Positions 47,318 to 56,498 of a DNA stretch of 64,000 nucleotides are shown piece after piece. Both the position numbers and the translations under genes were made by a program. The DNA is from Streptomyces sp. NBC_00443 (lineage in GTDB: Bacteria; Actinomycetota; Actinomycetes; Streptomycetales; Streptomycetaceae). The stretch is from positions 8,990,001-9,054,000 of the forward strand of contig NZ_CP107917.1 of the NCBI RefSeq assembly GCF_036014175.1. The letters are read 5' to 3'. The stretch's first letter is position 1. The number at the start of each line of letters is the position of its first letter. Below the pieces are notes generated by a model. The model saw only the letters and a program-made list of their open reading frames with translations, had not been told where the DNA came from and made no database searches.

Positions 47318-50300
47318 CTACGGTCCGTGGTGGATGAAGGGTGTCCAGCCCACCAGCGGCATCCGGGGCTTTGCCCGCAACTCCCGCACCGCGTGGTGCA
47401 GGGCCGTCGCACAGTCCTCGGCCGCCAACTCGCCCTCGCGCACGAGAGTTTCGTACACGCCGTCGACAATCTCCCCCGCGATGCGGTCGTTGACGCTCCA
47501 CATCGTGGCCAGGACGTGCCGGTAGCCGGCGACCTGCAGCGCCGCGGCGGGATGGATCGCCTCGTCGGGCAGCATGAAGCCGCTCACCGCGGTCTTGCAA
47601 CTCGACAGCATGGCGAACTCGGCCTGCTCCAGTCTCAGTTGTGCGAGGTCGGCGACCGTCAGACAGCCGTCGTGCAGATGCAGGCCGCTGCGCGACGGGT
47701 CGCCGCGCTCCTGATCGCCGTGGCACGAGAAGTGTGCCCACGCGTGCGTGGCGAGGTCGGCGAGCACCGTCTCCCGGGTGGCCGCAGCGCCGGAGCGCAC
47801 CGTGCACCTGCCGGCGAAGGACTCGCTGATCTGCTCCGTGTCGTATGCCGCGTTGGGGAGGGACCTGCGGCCCGGGGTCTCGGGCATCGTCACCATCAGC
47901 ATGCGCCTGCGCTCGCCCCGCGCGGGAGCCTGGGCGCGGCTGCGGATCAGCGCCCGGAGGGTCGGGGTGTACGAGGAGACGACACGGTCGTGCACACACG
48001 CATCCGCCACGGGAGCGGGCAGGTGCAGGCCCGCCGCATGCAGGGGCAGGAAGGCGAGCGAGCCCGTGGGGCACCACCAGATCCGAGGCCAACGGCCCTC
48101 GCGGGACGGGGAGTCGGCGTGACCCAGCGCTGCCAGGACGGGTTCGGCGACCGACTGCCACAGCCAGCTCAGTGTGAGCGCGATGGACTCCTCGAGCATG
48201 GTGTGCTTCTCGAGGGTCATCTCGGGCTCGTCGTAGTACAGCAGGGCCGACAGGTACCAGGCCATCTGCTGCTCCGCGAGGCCGGGGGAGAGCTGCGGGA
48301 GCGGGACGATCCTCAGGTCGTCGGAGGTCAGCAGGAGGGCGTCGCTGCGGCGTTTGGAGACATTGAGCAGGACCACGGCGCCTTCGGCTGCCGCCGCGCG
48401 CAGGCCCTCGAACCCGGGTGGCCGCATGAAGTCCGCGAAGCCCGGCAGATCCCTGCGGATCGTGGCGATCAGCGCGTCCCACTCGTGCCCCAGGGCGATA
48501 CCCCGGTCCGCCTGTGGGCCCGTTGTCCGGGAGGTGAAGGCGTCGCCGGGTCGCTGTACCACCGCGTCCGGCACATCGAGCAGCCGCAGCTGGGTGCGCA
48601 ACGCCTCCACCCTCTCCGCGAGTCGAGGTGCCGTGGTGTGCAGTTCCCACAGGTCGGCGCCGGTGTCCAGGGCGTGGTTCCACAGTACGGAGCGGCCGTG
48701 TTCGAGGAGTTCGACCGCGCGCTCCGGGCGGCCGGCGTCGAGCGCGGCCGCCGCGGCGTCCTGGGTGAGCGAGTCGACGGCGCTCAGATGGTCCTGGCGG
48801 TCGCGTCTGCTCAGCCCGTGCCAGGCGAGCAACTGCACGCAGTTCACTGCCTGTTCGTAGCGTTCGAGCGCCGCTGCCGGGTCCGACTGGGCCTCGGCGC
48901 TCAGGCGCAGGGCCGCCATGCGCACGCTCGGCGCCGCCCCCGGTGTGGCCGCCGCCGCTCGCAGGGCTTCGTCAGCGGCGGCCAGGTCCTCGGCGGCGCG
49001 CTCGGCCGACCAGCGGGAGGCTGCCCGCGCGCGCAACAGTCCGGCCAGGAGGTACTGCTGGGCGGCGCGGTCGGGATGGTCTTCGGCAACCGAGTCGAGT
49101 GCGTTCCCGACCGCTTCGATCGCCTGCTCCGCGTCCTGCCACCGGGCGGTGCGCTCATGGCGCTGCGCCAGGGCGAGCGCCCAGTTCGTCAGCAGGCCGG
49201 GGCGGTGCGCGTGGCCGTGCGGCAGGGCGTCCACGGCCGCGTGCAACGTGTCGACAGCCGCGTCGATGTCGGCCATGTCCTGGGTCGCCTCGAACCGTTC
49301 GAAGAGCGTCAGGCCCAGGTTGGAGAGATGGGCCGCGCGCTGGTAGTGCCCCGGTGGGGTCACCTCGACGGCGGCGACCCCGGCCTCGACTGCGGCGTCC
49401 AGGTCGGCGGGGTCGCGGTAGCGGACGTATCGGTTGCGCAGGGCGATGGTGTGCAGGTTCAGGGCGACGCATCGGTCGCGCGTCCGGATGTCCCGCACGG
49501 TGGCCTCGGCAAGAGCGACCGCCTCGTCGATGTCGGAGCGTGCGCCGAAGCGCTCGAACCGGTGCTCCAGGGCGAGGCACAGACCCGACCGCGCGGGGTT
49601 CAGGTCGGGGCCCGGCCGTGTGCGGTCCGTGTCGGGCGGGCCCGCGTCAAGGCCGTACGCCGAGTCGATCGCCCTGCGGTACACGGCAATCGCGGCGTCC
49701 AAATCGACGTTGTCTCCGGCCACCAGGGCACGGCTGTGCAGGGCGCTGCCCTGGACGGCCAGCAGTTCGGGCAGCCCTGTGCCCGGCGCGGCGGCCGTGC
49801 CCTCGGTGCACAGGGCGACGGCTTCGTCCAGATCGGTCCGGGCGCCTGTGCTCTGGCCGCGGCGGACAAGGGCGTCGGCGAGCAGGTGCAGCCGTGCGGT
49901 CGGGGACGGCTCGTTGCCCCCGTCGATCGTGAGGCACTCACGGGCCAGTGCGACGGCCCGGTCGATGTCCGCGAGGACGCCGCCCAGCACGAACCGGTCC
50001 CGCAGGGCGCTGCCCAGCACATGCTGCGCCACCGCCCGGTGCGAAGGGGAGAGCGCGGCCGAGCCGAGTGCGTGCTCGGAGTCCTGCACCGCTCCGTCGA
50101 GATCGGCTCCGTCCCCTGTGAGCCTGTGACGCTCGTAGCGGATCCGGGCGCGCACGTGGAGAAGCTGGGCGATCTGCCGGTTCGGCGTGAGAGCGCGTCC
50201 CCGCATGTCAGGGCCGGTCGGCTGCGCAGGGCTACCGCTCAGGTCACCGGTGTCGGCCCGGCCGCTGCCCAGGTCGCTCGCTCCCGCCGAGCGGTCGCCA

Positions 50301-51436
50301 TCAGCAGCGGCCTCCCGCAGGGCGCCCCCCACCACCTCCTCCGCGGCGTCCAGCTCAGCAGCCGCCTCGGTGGCTGCTCCGAGACCGCACGCCCGGGCGA
50401 GCAGAGCGAAACCGACCATCGGCGCACTCGCGGCCCGCACCCTGACGCCGTACGGCTCGGGTAACTCGGCGCCGTGCGCTGCCTGCAGCGCCTGAAGGGC
50501 CGCCATCAGATCGTCTTTTCTGCCGTGCGCCTCGTAGCGCGCGAAGAGCGCCTGCCCGAGGTTGCTGCGGATCTCCGCCTGGGTGACGCTCCCGTCCGGC
50601 GCGGCGGACTCGGCTTCCCTGAGAACGGCCGCTGCCTCGCCCCACTCGTTGCCGAGCAGCAGCGCCGAGCCGAGGTTCTGCAGACAGATGAGCCGCTCCC
50701 GGGAATCCGGTGGCAGACCGGTCAGTGCCGTACGCAGAGCCGACAACGCCGCCGCCAGGGAGTCCTCGTAGGCGTACTGGTAGGCGAGCATCAGGGCGTG
50801 CCCCAGGTTCGCGAACCACACGCCGCGCCTTTCGGCGTCCAGCGGCGGGCGCGAGGTCGCCGCCCGCAACGCCGTGAGCGCGTCAAGGAGATCCTCCCGT
50901 ACGCCTTCACGCTCGAACTTGGTACGCAGCAGATGCCCGTACAGGAACTGGAAGTCGGGCTCGTCGGGCGCCCCCGGAGTCCGCCCGGCGATGTCCTGTG
51001 CCGCTTCGAGTACCTCCAACGCCCCGTACAGCGGTTCGGGCTGGGGCGCCGCGACGGCCCAGTCGACCAGCTCACGGGCCTCGACGGGATCCAGGGCCAG
51101 AGCGGCGTCGTGAACGGCGAGCATCCGGTCGAGCTCCGGTGGGGTCGCCGCGTCCGGTACGCCCTCATGGATGAGCACGAAGAGCCGTACGGCGGCCCAG
51201 GCAGCCTGCTGGGCGTCTTCCGGGTCGGAGCTCTCCCGCTGCCGGTACCAGAAGAACCAGGCCGGCACCTCCGCTGTCGCCAGGTCCACCTCGGGCCCGT
51301 CGAGGAGGCCGAGCACCGCGTAGGCGTCGTCGAGGGCCTGGGGCTCGAGCACGACGGCTGCCCCCGCGCCGCTCTCGTAGGCGTCGATCCGCCGCCGCAA
51401 CCGGGCGATGCGCTCCGCCGGACTCCGCTCCTGCAT
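47318..51436 (-). CDS. TPR-CHAT protein (caspase-like protease domain on a tetratricopeptide scaffold)
   Basis: The 1372-residue soluble protein has a long alpha-helical array (about 160-1000) in which TPR-like units repeat, for example ANLGHALMLAYQYAYEDSLAAAL, QNLGSALLLGNEWGEA, AHLSNLGLTLFERFEATQDMAD. The C-terminal CHAT domain (about 1080-1372) has WWCPTGSLAFLPLHAAG, the catalytic His1239 in HFSCHGDQ, Cys1280 in AMLSSCKTA and the typical ending GWTPFIHHG. The His-Cys dyad looks intact. CHAT proteases with TPR arrays are known as activatable effectors, such as the TPR-CHAT protease controlled by type III-E CRISPR complexes, and in other conflict systems. It heads a four-gene operon with a small charged protein, a membrane protein and a hypothetical protein. 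Confidence 0.9.
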   Translation of the reverse strand: MQERSPAERIARLRRRIDAYESGAGAAVVLEPQALDDAYAVLGLLDGPEVDLATAEVPAWFFWYRQRESSDPEDAQQAAWAAVRLFVLIHEGVPDAATPPELDRMLAVHDAALALDPVEARELVDWAVAAPQPEPLYGALEVLEAAQDIAGRTPGAPDEPDFQFLYGHLLRTKFEREGVREDLLDALTALRAATSRPPLDAERRGVWFANLGHALMLAYQYAYEDSLAAALSALRTALTGLPPDSRERLICLQNLGSALLLGNEWGEAAAVLREAESAAPDGSVTQAEIRSNLGQALFARYEAHGRKDDLMAALQALQAAHGAELPEPYGVRVRAASAPMVGFALLARACGLGAATEAAAELDAAEEVVGGALREAAADGDRSAGASDLGSGRADTGDLSGSPAQPTGPDMRGRALTPNRQIAQLLHVRARIRYERHRLTGDGADLDGAVQDSEHALGSAALSPSHRAVAQHVLGSALRDRFVLGGVLADIDRAVALARECLTIDGGNEPSPTARLHLLADALVRRGQSTGARTDLDEAVALCTEGTAAAPGTGLPELLAVQGSALHSRALVAGDNVDLDAAIAVYRRAIDSAYGLDAGPPDTDRTRPGPDLNPARSGLCLALEHRFERFGARSDIDEAVALAEATVRDIRTRDRCVALNLHTIALRNRYVRYRDPADLDAAVEAGVAAVEVTPPGHYQRAAHLSNLGLTLFERFEATQDMADIDAAVDTLHAAVDALPHGHAHRPGLLTNWALALAQRHERTARWQDAEQAIEAVGNALDSVAEDHPDRAAQQYLLAGLLRARAASRWSAERAAEDLAAADEALRAAAATPGAAPSVRMAALRLSAEAQSDPAAALERYEQAVNCVQLLAWHGLSRRDRQDHLSAVDSLTQDAAAAALDAGRPERAVELLEHGRSVLWNHALDTGADLWELHTTAPRLAERVEALRTQLRLLDVPDAVVQRPGDAFTSRTTGPQADRGIALGHEWDALIATIRRDLPGFADFMRPPGFEGLRAAAAEGAVVLLNVSKRRSDALLLTSDDLRIVPLPQLSPGLAEQQMAWYLSALLYYDEPEMTLEKHTMLEESIALTLSWLWQSVAEPVLAALGHADSPSREGRWPRIWWCPTGSLAFLPLHAAGLHLPAPVADACVHDRVVSSYTPTLRALIRSRAQAPARGERRRMLMVTMPETPGRRSLPNAAYDTEQISESFAGRCTVRSGAAATRETVLADLATHAWAHFSCHGDQERGDPSRSGLHLHDGCLTVADLAQLRLEQAEFAMLSSCKTAVSGFMLPDEAIHPAAALQVAGYRHVLATMWSVNDRIAGEIVDGVYETLVREGELAAEDCATALHHAVRELRAKPRMPLVGWTPFIHHGP

Positions 51437-51516
51437 GCCCGTCCGCCCCCCAGCTGCGACGCCACGTCAGTCAGAAGCTAACAGCCGACGGCAGCATGGG
51501 CAGTTGTGCCGCATCC

Positions 51517-51909
51517 CTACTGTGGCTCCGTGGCGATCTGGATCAGGTTGCCGCAGGTGTCGTCCAGGACTGCGGTGGTGACGGGGCCCATGTCCAGGGG
51601 TTCCTGGGTGAAGCGGACGCCGAGGTTGCGTAGGCGGTCGTACTCCGCCTGGACGTCGTCGACGGCGAACTGGGCGAGAGGGATGCCGTCCTGGACGAGG
51701 GCGTCGCGGTAGGCCTTCACGGCCGGGTGGCCGGCGGGCTCCAGGAGGAGTTCGGTGCCGCCCGGCTCGTCGGGTGAGACGACGGTCAGCCAGCGGTCCT
51801 TCTCGCCCACCGGGACGTCGTGCTTCTTCACGAAGCCGAGGATCTCGGTGTAGAAGTGCTCGGCCTTGGCCTGGTCGTCGACGAAGACGCTGGTCAGGTG
51901 GATCTTCAT
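51517..51909 (-). CDS. Glyoxalase/bleomycin-resistance (VOC) family protein
   Basis: The 130 residues form two beta-alpha-beta-beta-beta modules: MKIHLTSVFVDDQAKAEHFYTEILGF, then RWLTVVSP, ELLLEP, PLAQFAVDDVQAEYDRLRNLGVRF, and AVLDDTCGNLIQIA. The substrate is not predictable. It overlaps the ArsR-type gene by ATGA, a common Streptomyces pairing. Confidence 0.92.
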   Translation of the reverse strand: MKIHLTSVFVDDQAKAEHFYTEILGFVKKHDVPVGEKDRWLTVVSPDEPGGTELLLEPAGHPAVKAYRDALVQDGIPLAQFAVDDVQAEYDRLRNLGVRFTQEPLDMGPVTTAVLDDTCGNLIQIATEPQ

Positions 51910-52208
51910 GGGGTGCTCTCCTCGGGTCCGGATGTGTCGGGCACGAACCATCGCTCGGTGATCTGCCGCAGCGGGGCCGTGTTCAGGTCGTGGAACTTGT
52001 AGCGGCCCTCCCGCCTGGTCTCGACGAGTCCGGCGGCCTCCAGCACGGCCAGGTGCTGGGAGACCCCCTGACGCGAGATGCCGAGCTGATGCTTCATGCT
52101 CAGCCGCGCGCAGATCTCGAACAGTGTCTGCCCGGATTTCTCCGTGAGCTCGTCGAGAATCGTGCGGCGGGTGGGGTCGGCCAAGGCTTTGAAAAGGTCG
52201 TCGGCCAC
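51906..52208 (-). CDS. ArsR-family regulator of the VOC gene
   Basis: 100 residues from GTG 52208 (VADDLFKALADPTRRTILDEL). HTH: FEICARLSMKHQLGISRQGVSQHLAVLEAAGLV. No metal-binding cysteines. The longer open frame upstream is unsupported: a perfect operator and promoter occupy the bases directly before the GTG. It probably autorepresses its two-gene operon. Confidence 0.92.
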   Translation of the reverse strand: MADDLFKALADPTRRTILDELTEKSGQTLFEICARLSMKHQLGISRQGVSQHLAVLEAAGLVETRREGRYKFHDLNTAPLRQITERWFVPDTSGPEESTP

Positions 52209-52214
52209 ACCCCC

Positions 52215-52244
52215 AGCATAGGCAAGTCGCCACTTGCCTATCAA
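52215..52244 (-). promoter_or_regulatory. ArsR/VOC promoter with perfect 24-bp inverted repeat; predicted leaderless
   Basis: Read on the minus strand: TTGATA (52244-52239), 18-base spacer, TATGCT (52220-52215), then six bases and the GTG at 52208, so the transcript should be leaderless. The perfect inverted repeat ATAGGCAAGT-CGCC-ACTTGCCTAT (52218-52241) spans the whole promoter. Confidence 0.65.
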
Positions 52245-52423
52245 GTCGAGGCAGGCCGCATTCAGAGCCGGCGCAGGAGGCCCTGTGGCCTCCCTCTTCC
52301 GCGATGTCCCGTCGGCTCCTACCGTTCCGTACGCGTATCCGTGCTCAGCCTGGGAACCAGCAGCGGTGAGAAAGCTGCACGACAAAGTCACGCGGCCGAC
52401 CACAGCGGGCCGAAGAAGGTGTG

Positions 52424-52864
52424 ATGGCGACCGAATCGCGCGGGGGCGGGAAGAAACCGTCGTCCGAAGAGATCGAGGACTGGGAGGCAACGTTTGACGG
52501 GGGATTTGGTGATGTGACGAGAGCCCGCCTCAGCGCGGAGGAGTTCCTGACCACGCTCGCGCGGTCGGTCTCGCCGACGACGCCCGAGTACCGGGACGAC
52601 ATCCTGCTGGTCGTCAGCGAGCTGGCGGCCAATGCGATCCAGTACGCACCGGGACCGCTGCGGCTGGTGATGCGTAAGACCTTCGACGGTGTGCATGTGA
52701 CGTTCAGTGACACGAGCACCACGCCACCGGAGCCGCGTCCGTTCCACCCGGGCAACGGCACGGGCGGCGGCATCGGCTGGTACCTGATCCACACGCTGTG
52801 CGATCAGGTGAGCGTGGTGGTGCGGGACGACGGCAAGGACGTGCACGCGTTCCTGCCCTGGTGA
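52424..52864 (+). CDS. RsbW-like ATP-binding protein (GHKL fold)
   Basis: About 146 residues. The GHKL ATPase fold is shown by the N-box ELAANAIQYAPG, the G1 region VTFSDTSTTPPEPRPF and G2 GTGGGIGWYLIHTLC. G1 lacks the usual DxGxG, so kinase activity is doubtful. Members act as anti-sigma factors or serine kinases for STAS proteins. GTG 52421 directly before ATG 52424 is an equal alternative. It is divergent from the ArsR gene and convergent with a second RsbW-like gene. Confidence 0.82.
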   Translation: MATESRGGGKKPSSEEIEDWEATFDGGFGDVTRARLSAEEFLTTLARSVSPTTPEYRDDILLVVSELAANAIQYAPGPLRLVMRKTFDGVHVTFSDTSTTPPEPRPFHPGNGTGGGIGWYLIHTLCDQVSVVVRDDGKDVHAFLPW

Positions 52865-52902
52865 GGGGCCCGCCTCGGCGGGCGGTCTCTCACCTCGGCC
52901 CC

Positions 52903-53343
52903 TCACGTCAGGGGCACCAGCACGCTGACCGTCTTGCCGCCCTCCCGGCGGCGCGCGATGCGGATCTCGCGGGTCAGGCGGATGATCAGCGGCCACCCGT
53001 ATCCGCTGCCCTCGTGCACGAGCGGCAGCGTGCCGGGCCCGTAGGCCGCGGAGGGCACGGCGTCGCTGTAGTCGTGCACGCTCAGGCTCACGGCATCGGG
53101 CAGCAGGGCCACCTCGAACCCGGCGAGGCCGCCGCCGTGCCGGATCGCGTTGGTGACCAGTTCCGACACCACCAGAAGAAGATCCGTGACGGTCCGCTCA
53201 CCGGCAGGGCCGGACGGCGCGCGCCATCCGTCCGCCACGATCGACCGCACATAGCTCCGCGCCGCCGCCGCGCTGGTGATCGGGACCGGCCTGGCGGGCG
53301 CGGTCCCGACGTCCCCGGCCGGACGGCGCTCCATCGGCTTCAC
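52903..53343 (-). CDS. RsbW-like ATP-binding protein (GHKL fold)
   Basis: The 146 residues have the N-box ELVTNAIRHGG (Asn and His as in active family members), the G1-like SVHDYSDAVPS and G2-like GSGYGWPLIIRLT. The N-terminal linker is Pro/Ala-rich. It is probably a serine kinase or anti-sigma factor that binds a sigma-B-type factor or STAS antagonist, of which there are several in the next 10 kb. ATG 53343 (MKPMERRP) or the second Met three residues later may be the start. Confidence 0.85.
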   Translation of the reverse strand: MKPMERRPAGDVGTAPARPVPITSAAAARSYVRSIVADGWRAPSGPAGERTVTDLLLVVSELVTNAIRHGGGLAGFEVALLPDAVSLSVHDYSDAVPSAAYGPGTLPLVHEGSGYGWPLIIRLTREIRIARRREGGKTVSVLVPLT

Positions 53344-53505
53344 GGCTGCTCGTACGTGGCCTGCGGAATGCTCGTCACTCCCTGAGCATCACAGGCGCGC
53401 ACCAAGAAGACTGCGGCTCCCGTCACTTCACCATTCCTCGCACGTCGTTGTCTCCGCTCCTCGTCGTCCGACCGTGTTCTTGCCACCCTGTTTCCTGCCG
53501 GTCTG

Positions 53506-53877
53506 CTACCCGGACTCGCCCGAATCATGGCGCAAAGTGGCGTAGTACGCACCGACGGCGGACAGGTACTCGGGATCGAGCGTCTCGCGGTCCGTGCTGA
53601 AACGGGGAGCCGCCTTGGCCTCCTCACGGGTGCACTCCACGGTGACCAGCCGGGCCGCCATGTCGATGCCGGTGATCATCCCCGCGGGGATCAGCAGGCT
53701 CCTGCCGAAAACCCATACGCCCGTGTCGACGATCAGGTGGCGCAGGGGAGTGTCGTCGGCCTGGCGGTCCACGTGGCCGACGACACCGTCGGCCGCCTCG
53801 ACCTTGAACCCCGTGAGAGTCCGTCCCTCCTGGTGACCCCTCCCGGGACGGTACGACCAGATTCTGTCGGTGCTCAC
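53506..53877 (-). CDS. PRC-barrel domain protein
   Basis: About 123 residues from GTG 53877 (VSTDRIWSYRPG) behind GGAGAGGGAAG. The PRC-barrel lies at about 15-80: GRTLTGFKVEAADGVVGHVDRQ, LIVDTGVWVFGRSLLIPAGMI. Such proteins often appear in sigma-B-type stress regulons in Streptomyces and may bind RNA or membranes. The role is unknown. Confidence 0.85.
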   Translation of the reverse strand: MSTDRIWSYRPGRGHQEGRTLTGFKVEAADGVVGHVDRQADDTPLRHLIVDTGVWVFGRSLLIPAGMITGIDMAARLVTVECTREEAKAAPRFSTDRETLDPEYLSAVGAYYATLRHDSGESG

Positions 53878-53926
53878 ATCGCTTCCCTCTCCTTTGCCGC
53901 TCCGGGCCGTGTCCCACTGGTGCATC

Positions 53927-54220
53927 TCAGCCGACCACCGCCGGCCCCGGAGCCGCCGAAGGCTCGTCCAGGCCCGCCGTGATCACGCGTCGCTTCACGT
54001 GTGCCGTGACGGGGTCGTGCGCGGCGGCGAGCATGCGGCGGGCCACCTCCAGGGCCTGTCCCACCTCGCGGGTGCCGGTCGACACGCACAGCGTGTAGGC
54101 CAGGTCCTGTGCGCGCAGGTCACGCCGACCGGCGCCGGCCTCGAGGTCGCTGTCGTGGGCCCCGAGCGCCTCGTACTCCTCGACGAGCCTGCGCAGCATC
54201 GCCGGATGGGGCATCAGCAT
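53927..54220 (-). CDS. DUF5133 protein
   Basis: 97 residues from ATG 54220: MLMPHPAMLRRLVEEYEALG, then LAYTLCVSTGTREVGQALEVARRML. This is the compact pattern of DUF5133, small Streptomyces proteins of unknown function usually found with sigma-factor regulators. A tandem duplication of GATGAAGTGATC (54236-54259) lies in its upstream region. It is co-directional with the PRC-barrel gene (49 bases apart). Confidence 0.82.
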   Translation of the reverse strand: MLMPHPAMLRRLVEEYEALGAHDSDLEAGAGRRDLRAQDLAYTLCVSTGTREVGQALEVARRMLAAAHDPVTAHVKRRVITAGLDEPSAAPGPAVVG

Positions 54221-54390
54221 GGGTATCCGCTCCTGGATGAAGTGATCGATGAAGTGATCGTGGTGCCCGCCGCCGAGCGGGGCGGTCGGGCCTGCATGGA
54301 AAGCAACGGGCAATGGAATGCCTCGGGAGCAGGGGCCGACTCTGCGTCGCACGCACGCACGGGCGCGCTCCGGTCGTCGCGGCCGTGGCG

Positions 54391-55224
54391 TCAGGACCGG
54401 TTCCCTCGGTCGAGGGCCTCTTCCCGCACCTGCGCGCAGCACCGGCTGATGAGACGGGAGACATGCATCTGGGAGATCCCCAGCTGATCGGCGATACGGC
54501 TCTGCGTCATGTCCTCGAAGAACCGCATGTACAGGATGGCGCGCTCGCGCTCGGGAAGCCGCCGCAGCCCCTCCTTCACCGCCTCCCGGTCGATGACGAC
54601 GTCGTACGCCTCCTCGTTGCTGCCGATCGTGTCGGCGAGGCTGAAACCGTCGTCGCTCGAGGACATCTCGGCGTCGAGGGACAGGGTGCTGAAGCTGTCC
54701 AACGCCTCCAGCCCTGCCTTGACCTCTTCTTCGGTCAGCCCCGCCTGGGTGGCGATCTCGGCGACCGAGGGCGTGGAGCCGCCCGAGGTCGTGATGAGGT
54801 CGCGGCGCGCGATCCGTACCTTGTTGCGCAGCTCCTGGACGCGACGGGGGACCCTGAGGGCCCACATCCGGTCGCGGAAGTGCCGCTTGATCTCACCCGT
54901 GATGGTGGGCACCGCGTAGCTCTCGAAGGCCCCTCGTCCCGGCTCGAACCGGTCTATCGCCTTCACCAGCCCGAGCGCCGCGACCTGGCGCAGATCCTCC
55001 AGCGACTCACCGCGGTTGCGGAAGCGGCCGGCGATGCGGTGGGCCATGGGCAGCCATGCCCGGGCCAGTTCGTCGCGTACGGCGTCGCGCTCGGGCCCTT
55101 CGGGCAGAGCGGCAAGACGGGTGAAATCGGCCGCGGTGTCGGGAGCGTCGTCGTGGACGCGTCCGCCGGACACGCGGGGACGGGCAGGGATGTCGGAACC
55201 ATGTGCGGACGTTTCAACCAGCAT
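54391..55224 (-). CDS. RNA polymerase sigma factor, SigB/SigF/SigG subfamily
   Basis: The 277 residues cover sigma regions 2 (RFRNRGESLEDLRQVAALGLVKAIDRFEPGRGAFESYAVPTITGEIKRHFRD), 3 (VPRRVQELRNKV, AEIATQAGLTEEEV) and 4 (LPERERAILYMRFFEDMTQSRIADQLGISQMHVSRLISR). Streptomyces has many such factors, each regulated by partner switching with RsbW-like kinases. It is divergent from a second factor of the same subfamily 372 bases away. Confidence 0.95.
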   Translation of the reverse strand: MLVETSAHGSDIPARPRVSGGRVHDDAPDTAADFTRLAALPEGPERDAVRDELARAWLPMAHRIAGRFRNRGESLEDLRQVAALGLVKAIDRFEPGRGAFESYAVPTITGEIKRHFRDRMWALRVPRRVQELRNKVRIARRDLITTSGGSTPSVAEIATQAGLTEEEVKAGLEALDSFSTLSLDAEMSSSDDGFSLADTIGSNEEAYDVVIDREAVKEGLRRLPERERAILYMRFFEDMTQSRIADQLGISQMHVSRLISRCCAQVREEALDRGNRS

Positions 55225-55596
55225 GAGGAACAGCTCCTGAACGGACGTTCTCAGGGAATCTCTGTGGGAAACGGTGCAGGGGGCACGAAGGCCCTGGAGC
55301 GGTCACATCTGTCGCACCGTGGCGCCTCTGTTCCGAAGCACGAAAATCCGCATGCCCCGCAACTCCCCACGCAAACGAGCGGACATGGAAGAGCTGTGCG
55401 ATACCGACGTCGGAGGCGGAGCGACGGTGGCGATCCGGTACATCCCCGGACGCGCTGGCCGGAACGTCCCTTCTCAAGGGCGACTTCACGCCAGAACCCG
55501 CCTTCGTGCGGCGATCCGCACGACAGAGGAGGAGTGAGACGCGCGAACTCGGGCACGCGACGAGACGACAACAGTTCCGGCGATCGGGAGGGCAGC
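55225..55596. other. Intergenic region between two divergent sigma-factor genes
   Basis: No gene can be supported. I looked for sigma-B-type promoters (GNNT-N14-16-GGGTAT) on both strands and found no convincing match. It ends with a good ribosome site, GGGAGGG, before ATG 55597. Reading frames that cross it lack starts and family similarity. Confidence 0.6.
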
Positions 55597-56472
55597 ATGG
55601 CAGCCGTGACGGTGGCGCAGGCAACGGCCACGGCACAGGAGACGGTCACGACGCAGGGGGCGGCGCTGCCGCTGGTCGAGGATCCGACGAGGGTGAGCCC
55701 TCGGGACGCACGTCAGTTGTCGCGTCAGTTCTTCGACCGACTGGTCATGCTGGAAGAAGGCACGCACGAATACCAGTACGTACGTAACACGCTTATTGAG
55801 ATGAACCTTTCGCTCGTGCGGTACGCGGCTTCGCGGTTCCGCACGCGTGGGGACTCCTTGGAGGACGTGGTCCAGGTCGGGACCATTGGGCTGATCAAGG
55901 CCATCGACCGGTTCGAGATCGCTCGGGAGGTCGAGTTCACGACGTTCGCGGTCCCGTACATCGTCGGCGAGATCAAGCGGTTCTTCCGTGACACGAGCTG
56001 GGCGGTTCATGTGCCGCGCCGGTTGCAGGAGGCGCGTGCGGAGCTGGCGAAGGCGACCGAGGAACTCAGTTCCCGGCTGGGCCGCGTGCCGACCACCCGC
56101 GAACTCTCGGAGCTGATGTCCCTCTCCGAGGAAGAGGTGATCGAGGCCCGCAAGGCCTCCAACTGCTACCAGTCCGCCTCCCTCGACGCGGCCGTCACCT
56201 CCGACGGCGAGAACGGCGAGTCCGTTCTCGCCGACCTGCTGGGCGAGGAGGACCCCTCGCTGGAACTCGTCGAGGACTTCCACTCGTTGGCACCCCTGAT
56301 CGCCGGGCTGGACGAGCGGGAGCGCCGGATCATCCATCTGCGCTTCGTCGAGGAGCTCACCCAGGCGCAGATCGCCGATCAGATCGGCGTCTCCCAGATG
56401 CACGTCTCACGCCTCATCAGCCGCATCATCAAGCAACTGCGCGTGGGGCTGTTGGAGCCCGGGGTCGCCTGA
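55597..56472 (+). CDS. RNA polymerase sigma factor, SigB/SigF/SigG subfamily (second)
   Basis: 291 residues from ATG 55597. Region 2: RTRGDSLEDVVQVGTIGLIKAIDRFEIAREVEFTTFAVPYIVGEIKRFFRD; region 3: VPRRLQEARAELAKATEELSSRLGRVPTTRELSELM; region 4: LDERERRIIHLRFVEELTQAQIADQIGVSQMHVSRLISRI. The ~45-residue N-terminal extension rich in Thr/Ala/Gln is typical of the Streptomyces subgroup. It differs enough from the neighbouring sigma gene to be an old duplication or an independent member. A strong terminator follows 27 bases after the stop. Confidence 0.95.
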   Translation: MAAVTVAQATATAQETVTTQGAALPLVEDPTRVSPRDARQLSRQFFDRLVMLEEGTHEYQYVRNTLIEMNLSLVRYAASRFRTRGDSLEDVVQVGTIGLIKAIDRFEIAREVEFTTFAVPYIVGEIKRFFRDTSWAVHVPRRLQEARAELAKATEELSSRLGRVPTTRELSELMSLSEEEVIEARKASNCYQSASLDAAVTSDGENGESVLADLLGEEDPSLELVEDFHSLAPLIAGLDERERRIIHLRFVEELTQAQIADQIGVSQMHVSRLISRIIKQLRVGLLEPGVA

Positions 56473-56498
56473 CCTGAGGCTTCCTGAATTGAGGCTGC

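Noticed and set aside
46826..50464. 1212-codon plus-strand frame opposite the TPR-CHAT gene
   Set aside because: Sequence is low-complexity Gly/Arg/Gln text with no family motif, while the minus strand encodes clear TPR and CHAT motifs.
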